From JBCCMQ01 sp039179985 (GTDB lineage Bacteria > Pseudomonadota > Alphaproteobacteria > Rhodobacterales > Rhodobacteraceae): a stretch of 64,000 bases of DNA. Position numbers and translations under genes: made by a program. Within the stretch, counting starts at the first letter, position 1. Each line of letters opens with the position of its first letter. The notes beneath the pieces were generated by a model. The model worked only from the letters and a program-made list of their open reading frames with translations, did no database searches and was not told the origin of the DNA. The stretch lies in assembly GCA_039179985.1 (NCBI GenBank), contig JBCDED010000001.1, positions 62,001-126,000 on the forward strand, read 5' to 3'. Positions 34,169 to 43,164 of the stretch are shown here, piece by piece.

Positions 34169-35197
34169 GTGCGGATCGCCACCTATAACGTGGAGTGGTT
34201 CGACGCGCTATTTGCCCGGGATGGGCGCTTGCTGGAGGATGGTGAATGGAGTCGTCGCCACAATGTGACGCGCGGCGACCAGCTTGGCGCGCTTGGCCTC
34301 GTTTTCACCGCGCTCGACGCCGATGCGGTGATGATTGTTGAAGCCCCCGATCAAAGTCGCCACCGCGACAGCGAGGCCATGTTGGAAACCTTCGCGGCGC
34401 ATTACGGGATTCGGGCGCGCAAGGCCGAGGTTGGCTTTGGCAATGACACACAGCAAGAAATCGCGCTCCTCTATGACCCCGACATTCTGACCGTGCGGTT
34501 CGACCCAATCGGTCCGGTAACCGGACCCGAGGGGCGCCGGGACGCGCCACGCTTTGACGGTGTATTCCGCTACGACCTCGACGTGGACGCCTCGCCCGAG
34601 CTGATCCGCTGGTCAAAACCACCGCTGGAACTGGCAATCGATGTGGTCGGCGGTGGCGCGTTGCGGATGATCGGCGTGCACGCGAAATCCAAGGCGCCCC
34701 ACGGCGCAAAGACACAGGGCGAGATCATCCGCACGTCGATTGAGAACCGGAGAAAGCAACTGGCACAGTGCATCTGGCTGCGCCAGCGTATCGACGGACA
34801 TCTGGACACAGGCGATCCGCTAATCGTGTTGGGCGATCTCAACGATGGCCCCGGGCTCGACGAATACGAACGGCTCTTCGGGCGGTCGGGCGTCGAAATC
34901 GTTCTGGGCGAAGGTGATCGTAAGCTGATCGATCCCCATGCTGACGCCGGGCTGCGGGGCCGGTTCGGGGCCGTTCCGACCTCGGCTCGGTTTTTTAATC
35001 GTGACAGCGGACGGTATCTGTCGGTGCTGCTCGACTATGTGATGGTTTCGCCCGATCTGGCGCCGCGCGCGTCGGACTGGCGAATCTGGCATCCCTTCGA
35101 CGATCCGGTCTGTTTCCGCTCGCCGCAATTGCGTGAGGCGCTTCTGACCGCCTCTGACCATTTTCCGGTGAGCGTGGAACTGGCGGATCTGCCTTAA
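34169..35197 (+). CDS. endonuclease/exonuclease/phosphatase family protein
   Basis: A 342-residue protein from a GTG start with AGGGG before it. EEP fold motifs: MRIATYNVEWFDALF at the N-terminus (metal-binding Asn/Glu), GVHAKSKA, VLGDLNDGPGLDEYE and the C-terminal TASDHFPVSVEL with the catalytic histidine. Acts on nucleic acids or phosphoesters with Mg2+. No signal peptide. Probably co-transcribed with the DjlA-like gene. Confidence 0.9.
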   Translation: MRIATYNVEWFDALFARDGRLLEDGEWSRRHNVTRGDQLGALGLVFTALDADAVMIVEAPDQSRHRDSEAMLETFAAHYGIRARKAEVGFGNDTQQEIALLYDPDILTVRFDPIGPVTGPEGRRDAPRFDGVFRYDLDVDASPELIRWSKPPLELAIDVVGGGALRMIGVHAKSKAPHGAKTQGEIIRTSIENRRKQLAQCIWLRQRIDGHLDTGDPLIVLGDLNDGPGLDEYERLFGRSGVEIVLGEGDRKLIDPHADAGLRGRFGAVPTSARFFNRDSGRYLSVLLDYVMVSPDLAPRASDWRIWHPFDDPVCFRSPQLREALLTASDHFPVSVELADLP

Positions 35198-35228
35198 AAC
35201 TGTGGCCAAGATGAACTATGTTGACCCC

Positions 35229-35522
35229 ATGAAAAACATCGCACTCATTCTAGCCATTGGTCTGGCAACGCCCGTGACCGCCGAGGAAAGTGATGGTTCC
35301 CTGAAAGAGGGGATGGAGCTTTTTTCGGAAGGGACGCGCATGCTGCTCGAAGGGCTGCTTGGCGAATTGGAGCCCGCGCTCGATGGGTTGGGCGAGGCGC
35401 TGAGCGATCTCTCAGACTATCACATGCCCGAGGTACTGCCGAACGGCGACATCATCATTCGCCGCAAGGAACCTCTGGAGATAGAAGACCAACCGCTGCC
35501 CGAGGGCGAGATCGAGATTTAG
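35229..35522 (+). CDS. small exported protein of unknown function
   Basis: A 97-residue protein from ATG 35229 with a short signal peptide (MKNIALILAIGLATPVTA). The mature part is acidic and helical (SLKEGMELFSEGTRMLLEGLLGELEPAL) with a C-terminal strand region (LPNGDIIIRRKEPLEIED). No lipobox. I recall similar short proteins in Rhodobacteraceae but no assigned function. Its end overlaps the convergent ppx by four bases. Confidence 0.75.
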   Translation: MKNIALILAIGLATPVTAEESDGSLKEGMELFSEGTRMLLEGLLGELEPALDGLGEALSDLSDYHMPEVLPNGDIIIRRKEPLEIEDQPLPEGEIEI

Positions 35523-37129
35523 CGCGCCGATTCCCGCCTGACATGAACGGCCGTTTCCGCGTCGAGCGTCGAGGCGAGTGACTGGAACCGCGCCTTTGCA
35601 ACCTCGCCGAAAAGGGCCCGGGTGCGCTCGGGCAGCCACATTTCAAGGCGCTTTTTCTTCGGGAACCAGCGGAGTTCGCCCATCAGTTCGGGCATTTGCA
35701 CCGAGAACATCGCGCCAAGACGCATGGCTTTGCCGAGCACTTCCGCTTCGTGTAGCTGCTTTTCATTCAGGAGCGAAAAAAGCGGAGTGAAAGGTGAGCC
35801 CTGCCGGCTGTTTTTGTAGCGGTGGAGCAGGGAGACGCCGAGGAACACGCGCTCTTCGTGGGTCAGTCCACCCAGATTGGCCCGGGTGGCGTTGTCGAAG
35901 CAGACCTCGGCCCGGTAGTCGGGGTGCGCGCGCCAGCTCACGTCATGCAGAAGACAGGCCGCTTTGTAGATACGCTGGCGCGTGGGTGGTGCGGTGCGGA
36001 AAAGCGGCTGGACAAAGCCATAAAGCGTGCGGCCGAAACCGGGTAGCCGGGCGTCCTTGGCTTCGGCAAAACGGCAGGCTTCAATCAGGGGATCGCGCGC
36101 GCGCAATTCTTCGGGCATCTGCTGGTAGAGCATGCCTTCGCGGATCCCGTAGGCCGAGATCGCGATTTCCCTGGGCGACATCATGCGAATGAGTTGCGCC
36201 AGCACCTCGGTCGCAAGCGGCACCATGGACATGCGGTTCGATGACACGCCGCTGAGCGAGGCGACTTCGGAGGGTTCGTGGTTGAGGATGAACTTCGCCG
36301 TCTCGAGTGCAGATTTTGTCGTCATCCGGTATTCATGCTGGACGGTCAGTGGATACTGGTTGCGAGCCATGTCGATGCGGGCAAATGCGCGCCAGGAACC
36401 GCCAACGAGAAAAAGGCGCTTGCCCTTGACCTCCAGCCGTTCGGCCATGCTTTCTATTCGCTGGCGGATAAAGGCGCGACGGCCCTTCTTGCCGCCTTTG
36501 ACGCCGGCCAGCACCTGTGGCCCGAGCGAGGAGGTCAGGCGTTCTCCGACCGCGCCGCCCGTCAGTTGCGCGAGTTCCATCGAAGAACCGCCGATGTCGC
36601 TGACGATCCCCTCGGCGCCCGGCCAGCCCAGAAGCACGCCCTGCGCACTCAGCCTTGCCTCTTCGCGTCCGTCTATGACGAAGAGCGGCAGGCCGATCAG
36701 GTCTTCTACCTCTTTTACGAATTCGGGTCCGTCCTCGGCCTCGCGGACTGCGGCAGTGGCGACCGCCGTCAGCGGCGTGATCTTCATACCTTCCGCCACC
36801 AGCTGGAACCGTTTCAGGGCTGAAATCGCGCGCTTCCGGCCCTCGGGGTTCAGGAGGCCGGTCTCGCGCATCCCAATGCCGAGGCCGCACATGATCTTTT
36901 CGTTGTAGAAATAGGCCGGGCTTCTGGCGGCCCCGTCAAAGACCACGAGCCGGACAGAGTTTGAGCCGACATCCACGACACCGACGCGCGAGAGCGCCCG
37001 CGCCTTCGGATCGTCGAACAGTGGGCGCCCGAAGGGTCCCCAATCTGGCTGCCGGATGTCGTTGTCACCGTCCAACGGCGCGTTCCCCAAGTTTTCGCGG
37101 AAGCAATCAGAACTTGGGATTGCCGTCAA
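35519..37129 (-). CDS. ppx: exopolyphosphatase (Ppx/GppA family)
   Basis: The frame gives 536 residues from a TTG at 37127-37129. A second TTG at 37073-37075 with GGGGAA upstream would give a protein 18 residues shorter that looks equally likely. The Ppx/GppA ASKHA fold is clear: VGVVDVGSNSVRLVVFDG (phosphate-binding), AVATAAVREAEDG, IVSDIGGSSMEL. The C-terminal part has an HD-like helical domain with CLLHDVSWRAHPDYRAE. It degrades polyphosphate or pppGpp and follows ppk directly, 13 bases away. Confidence 0.92.
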   Translation of the reverse strand: MTAIPSSDCFRENLGNAPLDGDNDIRQPDWGPFGRPLFDDPKARALSRVGVVDVGSNSVRLVVFDGAARSPAYFYNEKIMCGLGIGMRETGLLNPEGRKRAISALKRFQLVAEGMKITPLTAVATAAVREAEDGPEFVKEVEDLIGLPLFVIDGREEARLSAQGVLLGWPGAEGIVSDIGGSSMELAQLTGGAVGERLTSSLGPQVLAGVKGGKKGRRAFIRQRIESMAERLEVKGKRLFLVGGSWRAFARIDMARNQYPLTVQHEYRMTTKSALETAKFILNHEPSEVASLSGVSSNRMSMVPLATEVLAQLIRMMSPREIAISAYGIREGMLYQQMPEELRARDPLIEACRFAEAKDARLPGFGRTLYGFVQPLFRTAPPTRQRIYKAACLLHDVSWRAHPDYRAEVCFDNATRANLGGLTHEERVFLGVSLLHRYKNSRQGSPFTPLFSLLNEKQLHEAEVLGKAMRLGAMFSVQMPELMGELRWFPKKKRLEMWLPERTRALFGEVAKARFQSLASTLDAETAVHVRRESAR

Positions 37130-37142
37130 TCGGACCGCAGCG

Positions 37143-39311
37143 TCAATCGCCGGTATGGGTCAGTTTTGGCACGTCGGACGCCCCCGCCGAACCGCGGCCA
37201 GACAGCGACGGGTACTCCATGAAGAACCGGTGGCAGCTGAAGGCAAAGGTGCCCTTCTCTATGGCCGGTCGGACGGTACTGCCGTCGCCGGAGATCATCC
37301 AGCTTTGCGCCACGTCGGCCATGTTGGCGGCCATGATCTGATCGACGATCTGCGCTTTGACCGTGGGGTTCTGGATCTCAACCAGCGTTTCCACACGGCG
37401 ATTGAGGTTCCGGCCCATCCAGTCGGCGCTCGACATATAGACGCGGGCCTTCTCGGAGGGCAGACCATCGCCATTGCCAAAGCAGACAATGCGCGAGTGT
37501 TCGAGGAACCGACCAACGATGGATTTCACGCGGATGTTTTCGCTCAGACCTTTGACGCCGGGCCGCAATCCGCAGATGCCTCGAATGACAAGGCTGATCT
37601 TAACTCCGGCCTCGCTGGCGCGGTAAAGCGCGTCGATCACATCCTCTTCCACGAGCGAATTCATCTTGGCCCAGATGACCGCCTTGCGCCCGGCCTTGGC
37701 GTGGTTGATCTCTTGGTCGATGCGCTCAAGAAGGGTGCTCTTGAGGGTGAGCGGAGAGATGGAGAGGTTTTCCAGCGCCTCGGGCTGGGCGTAGCCCGAC
37801 AGGTAGTTGAAAACCTTGTTGGCATCACGCCCCAGGGCCGCGTCGCAAGTAAAAAGCGACAAATCCGTATAAATGCGCGCCGTGTCCGGGTGATAGTTGC
37901 CGGTGCCGAAATGGGTGTAGGTCACCAGTTGACCCGCTTCACGGCGGACCACGGTCGAGATCTTTGCGTGGGTCTTGTAGTTGATGAATCCGTAGACCAC
38001 ATGCGCACCCGAGCGTTCCAGACGTCGGGATTGGCGGATGTTCGCGGCTTCGTCAAAGCGCGCCTTCAGTTCCACGAGCGCGGTCACGGATTTCCCCGCC
38101 TCGGCGGCTTCACAGAGGGCTCCGACGATAGGGCTGTTGCGCGAGGTCCGGTAGAGCGTCTGCTTTATCGCCAGCACGTTGGGATCGCGCGCGGCCTGAG
38201 ACAGGAACCGCACCACCATGTCGAAGGTCTCGTAAGGGTGGTGTAGCAGCATGTCTTTCTGGCGGATCGCGGCAAACATGTCGCCGTCGTGGTCCTGCAC
38301 GCGCTCGGGCACTCGCGGCGTGAACGACGGCCAGAGAAGCTCGGGCCGGTCGTCGACCACCAGTTCCTTAAGATCGCCGATGCCGATCAGACCCTCGACC
38401 TCCACCACCTCGTCGTCGCTGACCATCAGTTCTTCGGTCACCAGCGCGCGCAATTCATCGGGTGCCCCGCCGCTGAGTTTGAGGTGCACCACGTCGCCTC
38501 GGCGGCGGCGCTTCAGCGCGACCTCGAATTCGCGCACCAGATCTTCGGCTTCGTCCTCCACCTCCAGATCGCTGTCGCGCAGGACGCTGAAGGTGCAGTG
38601 ACCTGCCGCGCGGTAGCCGGGGAAGAGACGTTCCAGATGCAGCAGGACAAGCTCTTCGAGCGGCAGAAAGCGTAGGGGCGCGCCCGGAAGCCGCACAAAG
38701 CGGTCGATCTGGCTGGGAATGGGCAAAAGGGCAAGCAGGGGGCGCGCATCTGTCTTGCGTTCCAGTTGCAACGCCAGCGAAAACCCGGTGTTCGGGATAA
38801 AGGGGAAAGGATGCGCAGGATCGATGGCCAGCGGCGTCAGCACCGGAAAGACGCTGGAAAGGAAGTAGTCTTCCAGAACCTTGCGCGAGGCATCGTCAAT
38901 CCCGTCGCCGTCAAGAATGTGAATGTCGACCGCTTCAAGCTGTTCGCGCAGGTCGCGCCAGACGCGCTGTTGTTCTTGCATCAATTCGCGAGCTGTGGTG
39001 TTGATCTCGACCAATTGCTGAGCGGGCGTGCGACCGTCTGCGGCGGGCGTCGTGTTGCCCTCGCGCGCCAGTTCGCGCAGGCCGGCCACTCGGACCGTGT
39101 AGAATTCGTCGAGGTTGTTGGCCGAGATTGACAGAAAGCGCACCCGCTCCAACAGCGGCACCCGGGGGCTTTCGGCCTCGTCGATGACGCGCCTGTTGAA
39201 CCCAAGCCAACTGAGTTCGCGATTGAAAAAGCGGTCGGGCGTATCAGCCCGGACGCTGGGAAGGTCTTGGGCGGTCGGAAACCCCGCCTTCAGGAAATCA
39301 ACTTCAGACAT
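37143..39311 (-). CDS. ppk1: polyphosphate kinase 1
   Basis: A 722-residue protein of normal PPK1 length. N-terminal domain begins RFFNRELSWLGFNRRVIDEA; the middle has LFPGYRAAGHCTFSVLRDSDLE; the catalytic region has HPYETFDMVVRFL and TYTHFGTGNYHPDTARIY with the conserved histidine that is autophosphorylated; the C-terminal phospholipase-D-like half ends in SSADWMGRNLNRRVETLVEI. It makes polyphosphate from ATP at the membrane. Paired with ppx for polyphosphate turnover. Confidence 0.97.
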   Translation of the reverse strand: MSEVDFLKAGFPTAQDLPSVRADTPDRFFNRELSWLGFNRRVIDEAESPRVPLLERVRFLSISANNLDEFYTVRVAGLRELAREGNTTPAADGRTPAQQLVEINTTARELMQEQQRVWRDLREQLEAVDIHILDGDGIDDASRKVLEDYFLSSVFPVLTPLAIDPAHPFPFIPNTGFSLALQLERKTDARPLLALLPIPSQIDRFVRLPGAPLRFLPLEELVLLHLERLFPGYRAAGHCTFSVLRDSDLEVEDEAEDLVREFEVALKRRRRGDVVHLKLSGGAPDELRALVTEELMVSDDEVVEVEGLIGIGDLKELVVDDRPELLWPSFTPRVPERVQDHDGDMFAAIRQKDMLLHHPYETFDMVVRFLSQAARDPNVLAIKQTLYRTSRNSPIVGALCEAAEAGKSVTALVELKARFDEAANIRQSRRLERSGAHVVYGFINYKTHAKISTVVRREAGQLVTYTHFGTGNYHPDTARIYTDLSLFTCDAALGRDANKVFNYLSGYAQPEALENLSISPLTLKSTLLERIDQEINHAKAGRKAVIWAKMNSLVEEDVIDALYRASEAGVKISLVIRGICGLRPGVKGLSENIRVKSIVGRFLEHSRIVCFGNGDGLPSEKARVYMSSADWMGRNLNRRVETLVEIQNPTVKAQIVDQIMAANMADVAQSWMISGDGSTVRPAIEKGTFAFSCHRFFMEYPSLSGRGSAGASDVPKLTHTGD

Positions 39312-39346
39312 GGTAAACGGCGCTCTCTTGGGGTTCCGTCCCTGCC

Positions 39347-40030
39347 TTATGGAGTGCCTGTTTCCCCCTTGTCCAGCATACGTGCTGCGAAGATCCGCGT
39401 GATCTCGCGCTGATCGGTCAGCGCGGCTTCGTCGAGCCGCTCAACAAGCGCCTCCGCCGCCTCAAACGAGCGTTCCATCCGGGTGACCAGAAAGGGCACG
39501 ACATCGTCCGGCACGGCGAGTTGCCGATCGGCGAAGTGCTTTGTCAGCACGGCGGCCAGAAGCGCGTCATCGGGTGGCTCCAGCCGTGTGACGGGTAGGC
39601 TGCTAAGCCGGCTGGCCAGATCGGGTAGGCGCACCGTCCAGCGGGCCGGTGCGGTCCGTGCTGTGATAAGAAGCGGCGTCTTGTTCTCGGCCTGCAGGTT
39701 CAACGCGTGAAAGAGCAACTGTTCGCCGTCCTTGTCGCCGGCCAGCGCTTCGGCGCCTTCGAGGGCGATTGGATCAGAGAAGACGTCGGGCAGGTCCGTT
39801 CCCGGCAGATGGGCGGCATCGATCAGCCTCGCCCCCTTGGCCTCGGCCCAGACATGGGCGAGGTGGGTCTTGCCCGATGCGGGCGGACCGACCAGCGCCA
39901 TGCGCCCCGCCGGCCAGTCCGCTCCTGCCTCAAGAGCCGCCAGCGCGACCGCATTGGCCGGCGAGACGAAGAAGTCTCCGCGCCCCAAGGCTGTCCGCAC
40001 GGGCAGATCGAAAGTCAGTTGGCGGGACAT
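39347..40030 (-). CDS. hdaA: DnaA-related regulatory protein (HdaA/Hda family)
   Basis: A 227-residue AAA+ protein from ATG 40028-40030. It resembles DnaA domain III: Walker A ALVGPPASGKTH, sensor region LLITARTAPARWTVRLPDLASRLSSLP, without the DNA-binding domain IV. N-terminal QLTFDLP is the sliding-clamp-binding motif of Hda proteins. Function by family: promotes hydrolysis of DnaA-bound ATP after initiation. Gene order PerM-hdaA-ppk-ppx is common in Rhodobacteraceae. Confidence 0.92.
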   Translation of the reverse strand: MSRQLTFDLPVRTALGRGDFFVSPANAVALAALEAGADWPAGRMALVGPPASGKTHLAHVWAEAKGARLIDAAHLPGTDLPDVFSDPIALEGAEALAGDKDGEQLLFHALNLQAENKTPLLITARTAPARWTVRLPDLASRLSSLPVTRLEPPDDALLAAVLTKHFADRQLAVPDDVVPFLVTRMERSFEAAEALVERLDEAALTDQREITRIFAARMLDKGETGTP

Positions 40031-40035
40031 CAGGC

Positions 40036-41103
40036 TCAGTCCTGTTTGGTCCCCGACACACCCTTGTAGAGCCGCGAGTCGAGATACTCGCCGATCAAAA
40101 AACGGGTGAGCACGCCGATGGCAGCGGCAAGCGGAACCGCGACGAGCATGCCGACAAAGCCGAAGAGCGAGCCGAAGACCGACAGGGCAAAGAGCAGCCA
40201 GACCGGGTGCAGACCCACGCTGCTGCCCACGAGGTTGGGGGTCAGGATATTGCCCTCGACCATTTGTCCGGCAAAGAAGATCGCTGCGATAACGGCGACC
40301 ATCCACCATTCACCCCAGAATTGAAACAGCGCAAGCCCCACGGAGGCGACACCGCCGATCAGCGCGCCAACGTAGGGAATGAATGAAATGAGCCCGGCCA
40401 CAAAACCCACAACCAGTCCGTACTGCAGCCCCGCGACCACCAGCGCGACGGCGTAATACGTACCCAGGATCAGACAGACGGTGCCCTGGCCTCGGATAAA
40501 GGACGCCAGCGTCTTGTCGATGTCTCCCATGATCTTGCGGATCGTCGGCGCGTGGTCGCGCGGGAGCAGTGCATCGATCTCGGCGACCATCCGGTCCCAA
40601 TCCACGAGCAGGTAGAACGTCACCACCGGAACCAGGAAGACAAGGATGAGAATGTTGATCAGCGACAGGGCCGATCCCAGAACCGTGTCCAGAAGTTCCG
40701 TGGCCCGCTCTTCGAGCACGCTTCCAAAGGAGTCGAGCGACTGGCGCAGGCCCGAGTTTTCATCGGCCAGTTCGGGGAACCGCGTCGAAAGCCATATGCC
40801 CGCGTCCTGCACCGCAGGCGGTATCGCCTGAATCAGGGCCGCGGCCTGTTCGATCATCTGCGGCAGAACCAGAACCAGGACCACCGCAAAGACCACGGTC
40901 GCGATCAGCGTGATCAGAATAACCGAGGCGATACGCGAAAGGCCCTTTTCCTGCAGCCAGTCGGCGATCGGGTCGAGCAGATAGGCCAGCGCCCCGCCAA
41001 GTACGAAGGGCAGGATTACATCGCCCAGAAGCCAGAGCACCAGCAGCGTGAAGCCTGCGGCGATGGACCAGTACCTGAGTTGTTCTGCGCGGGGCAGGGC
41101 CAT
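40036..41103 (-). CDS. AI-2E family transporter (PerM/YdgG-like permease)
   Basis: A 355-residue integral membrane protein with about eight helices, two near residues 11-36 and 60-82, then a periplasmic-type middle segment and a C-terminal membrane half (YGLVVGFVAGLISFIPYVGALIGG; GQMVEGNILTPNLVGSSVGLHP), the signature of the AI-2E/PerM family. Substrate is uncertain for most members. It ends five bases before hdaA begins. Confidence 0.93.
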   Translation of the reverse strand: MALPRAEQLRYWSIAAGFTLLVLWLLGDVILPFVLGGALAYLLDPIADWLQEKGLSRIASVILITLIATVVFAVVLVLVLPQMIEQAAALIQAIPPAVQDAGIWLSTRFPELADENSGLRQSLDSFGSVLEERATELLDTVLGSALSLINILILVFLVPVVTFYLLVDWDRMVAEIDALLPRDHAPTIRKIMGDIDKTLASFIRGQGTVCLILGTYYAVALVVAGLQYGLVVGFVAGLISFIPYVGALIGGVASVGLALFQFWGEWWMVAVIAAIFFAGQMVEGNILTPNLVGSSVGLHPVWLLFALSVFGSLFGFVGMLVAVPLAAAIGVLTRFLIGEYLDSRLYKGVSGTKQD

Positions 41104-41240
41104 AATGCGATCTCCTGACGGGTCGTGTCTTGGCGCAAGGCCTGCGCGGGCGCAAGCCCCCGGGGTGTCGCGTGTGCTTGTCTGGGAGGCAGCGATCGTC
41201 TAGTCGGAACCGCAGTGCCCTTTTGACGGAAAAGACCCTG

Positions 41241-42575
41241 ATGCGCCTCTCCCGCTACTTTTTGCCTGTTCTGAAAGAAACGCCCGCCGACGCCCAGATT
41301 GTCAGCCACCGGCTGATGCTGCGCGCGGGCATGATCAAACAGGCCTCGGCGGGCATCTATTCCTGGCTGCCCCTTGGCTACAAGGTTCTGCGCAACATCG
41401 AGCGGATCGTCCACGAGGAACAGGCGCGCGCCGGGCATATCCCGATTCTGATGCCCACGGTGCAGTCGGCGGACCTCTGGCGCGAAAGCGGGCGCTATGA
41501 CGCCTACGGTCCGGAAATGCTGCGCATCCGCGACCGTCAGGAACGTGATATGCTCTACGGTCCCACGAACGAGGAGCAGGTGACCGATATCTTCCGCAGC
41601 AACGTGTCGAGCTATAAGGACCTGCCGCTGACGCTCTACCAGATCCAGTGGAAGTTCCGCGACGAGATCCGCCCGCGTTTCGGCGTGATGCGGGGCCGCG
41701 AGTTTCTGATGAAGGACGGCTACAACTTCGATCTGAACAAGGAAGACGCCCTGCACGCCTACAACCGCCATTTGGTCAGCTACTTGCGCACCTACGAGCG
41801 CATGGGCCTGCAGGCGATCCCCATGCGAGCGGACTCCGGTCCCATCGGCGGCGACGATACCCATGAGTTTCTGGTTCTGGCGGAAACGGGCGAATCCGAG
41901 GTCTTCTATGACAGCGAAGTCACAGATCTGACCTTCGGCGACCGCGATATCGATTACGACGACGTGGCACAGTGTCAGGCGATCTTGGAGGAGTTCACCA
42001 GCCGCTATGCACGGACGGACGAGACACACGACCCCGAGGTCTTTCACCAGATCCCCGAAGAACGCCGCCGCACCGCGCGCGGCATCGAGGTGGGCCAGAT
42101 ATTTTACTTCGGCACCAAATATTCCGAGCCCATGGGCGCGACCGTGGCGGATGCCGATGGCACCAAGGTTCCGGTGCACATGGGGTCCCACGGGATCGGC
42201 GTCAGCCGCCTTCTGGGCGCAATCATCGAGGCCAGCCACGATGACGCCGGGATCATCTGGCCCGAAGGCGTGACACCCTTCCACTGCGGCATCGTGAACC
42301 TGCGGCAAGGCGATGCCGAGACCGACAAGGCCTGTGACGGCATCTACAAGGCGCTGACCGCGAAGGGCCTTGAACCGCTTTATGACGACCGCGACGAGCG
42401 CGCGGGTGCCAAGTTCGCAACCATGGATCTGATCGGTCTGCCCTGGCGGATTACCGTCGGACCGCGCGGGCTGAAGGACGGGGTCGTCGAGGTCACCAGC
42501 CGCCGGACCGGCGAAAGCGAAACGCTTGCACCCGAGATGGCGGTGGCACGGATCGGCGAGATCTATGGAAAATAA
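41241..42575 (+). CDS. proS: prolyl-tRNA synthetase, short alphaproteobacterial type
   Basis: A 444-residue class II synthetase from ATG 41241 (ribosome-binding site ACGGAAA); an in-frame stretch upstream is not protein-like. Class II motifs: motif 1 RIVHEEQARAGHIPILMPTVQ, motif 2 QIQWKFRDEIRPRFGVMRGREFLMKD, motif 3 SHGIGVSRLLGAIIEA; anticodon-binding domain at ~345-444. The ~180-residue editing insertion of the long bacterial ProS is absent, as is usual in alphaproteobacteria. Confidence 0.97.
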   Translation: MRLSRYFLPVLKETPADAQIVSHRLMLRAGMIKQASAGIYSWLPLGYKVLRNIERIVHEEQARAGHIPILMPTVQSADLWRESGRYDAYGPEMLRIRDRQERDMLYGPTNEEQVTDIFRSNVSSYKDLPLTLYQIQWKFRDEIRPRFGVMRGREFLMKDGYNFDLNKEDALHAYNRHLVSYLRTYERMGLQAIPMRADSGPIGGDDTHEFLVLAETGESEVFYDSEVTDLTFGDRDIDYDDVAQCQAILEEFTSRYARTDETHDPEVFHQIPEERRRTARGIEVGQIFYFGTKYSEPMGATVADADGTKVPVHMGSHGIGVSRLLGAIIEASHDDAGIIWPEGVTPFHCGIVNLRQGDAETDKACDGIYKALTAKGLEPLYDDRDERAGAKFATMDLIGLPWRITVGPRGLKDGVVEVTSRRTGESETLAPEMAVARIGEIYGK

Positions 42576-43140
42576 CCCCTTTAACGGCGGCGAAGCGCCC
42601 GATTGGTCGAAAATCCCCGCGCCCGTGGATGACGGCGCGGCGGCGCATCTGCCGGGCCTTACGCTGCCATCCGTGCCCCTTGCCGCTACAGACGGCACCA
42701 CGGTGGACCTCAGCGCGCTTGAAGGCCGGACAGTCGTCTATATCTACCCGCGCACCGGCCAGCCCGGCGTCGCCCTGCCCGATGGCTGGGACGCGATCCC
42801 AGGCGCGCGCGGCTGCACGCCGCAGTCCTGCGCCTTCCGCGATCACCATGCCGAACTGATGGGGCTTGGGGTACAGCATCTTTTTGGCCTGTCCACCCAG
42901 ACGACGGCCTATCAGGCGGAAGCGGCCGACCGCATGCATCTGCCATTCCCGCTTTTATCCGACGCGGACCTTGCCCTTGGCGATGCGCTGAGCTTGCCGC
43001 GGTTCGAGGCGGCGGGCGAGACGCTTTTGAAGCGGATGACACTGATCCTCGACGCGGGTGTTATCCGCCATGCGTTTTATCCGGTCTTTCCGCCCGACCG
43101 GAACGCCGAAGCCGTGATCGACTGGCTGACGGGCACCTGA
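42565..43140 (+). CDS. peroxiredoxin-like protein (PrxQ/BCP-type motif)
   Basis: A 191-residue protein whose ATG lies 11 bases inside the end of proS. The thioredoxin-fold redoxin pattern is present (GRTVVYIYPRTGQPG...) with C84 and C89 in GARGCTPQSCAFRDHHAEL, a C-x4-C pair like the peroxidatic and resolving cysteines of PrxQ/BCP. The stretch between YPRTGQPG and the first cysteine is ~16 residues longer than in typical PrxQ. Predicted cytoplasmic thiol peroxidase. Confidence 0.85.
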   Translation: MENNPFNGGEAPDWSKIPAPVDDGAAAHLPGLTLPSVPLAATDGTTVDLSALEGRTVVYIYPRTGQPGVALPDGWDAIPGARGCTPQSCAFRDHHAELMGLGVQHLFGLSTQTTAYQAEAADRMHLPFPLLSDADLALGDALSLPRFEAAGETLLKRMTLILDAGVIRHAFYPVFPPDRNAEAVIDWLTGT

Positions 43141-43164
43141 CCCAACACAAGGAGTAGTGCGACG

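Noticed and set aside
41016..42701. 561-codon open frame on the minus strand over proS
   Set aside because: Antisense shadow of a universally conserved synthetase; composition is not protein-like.
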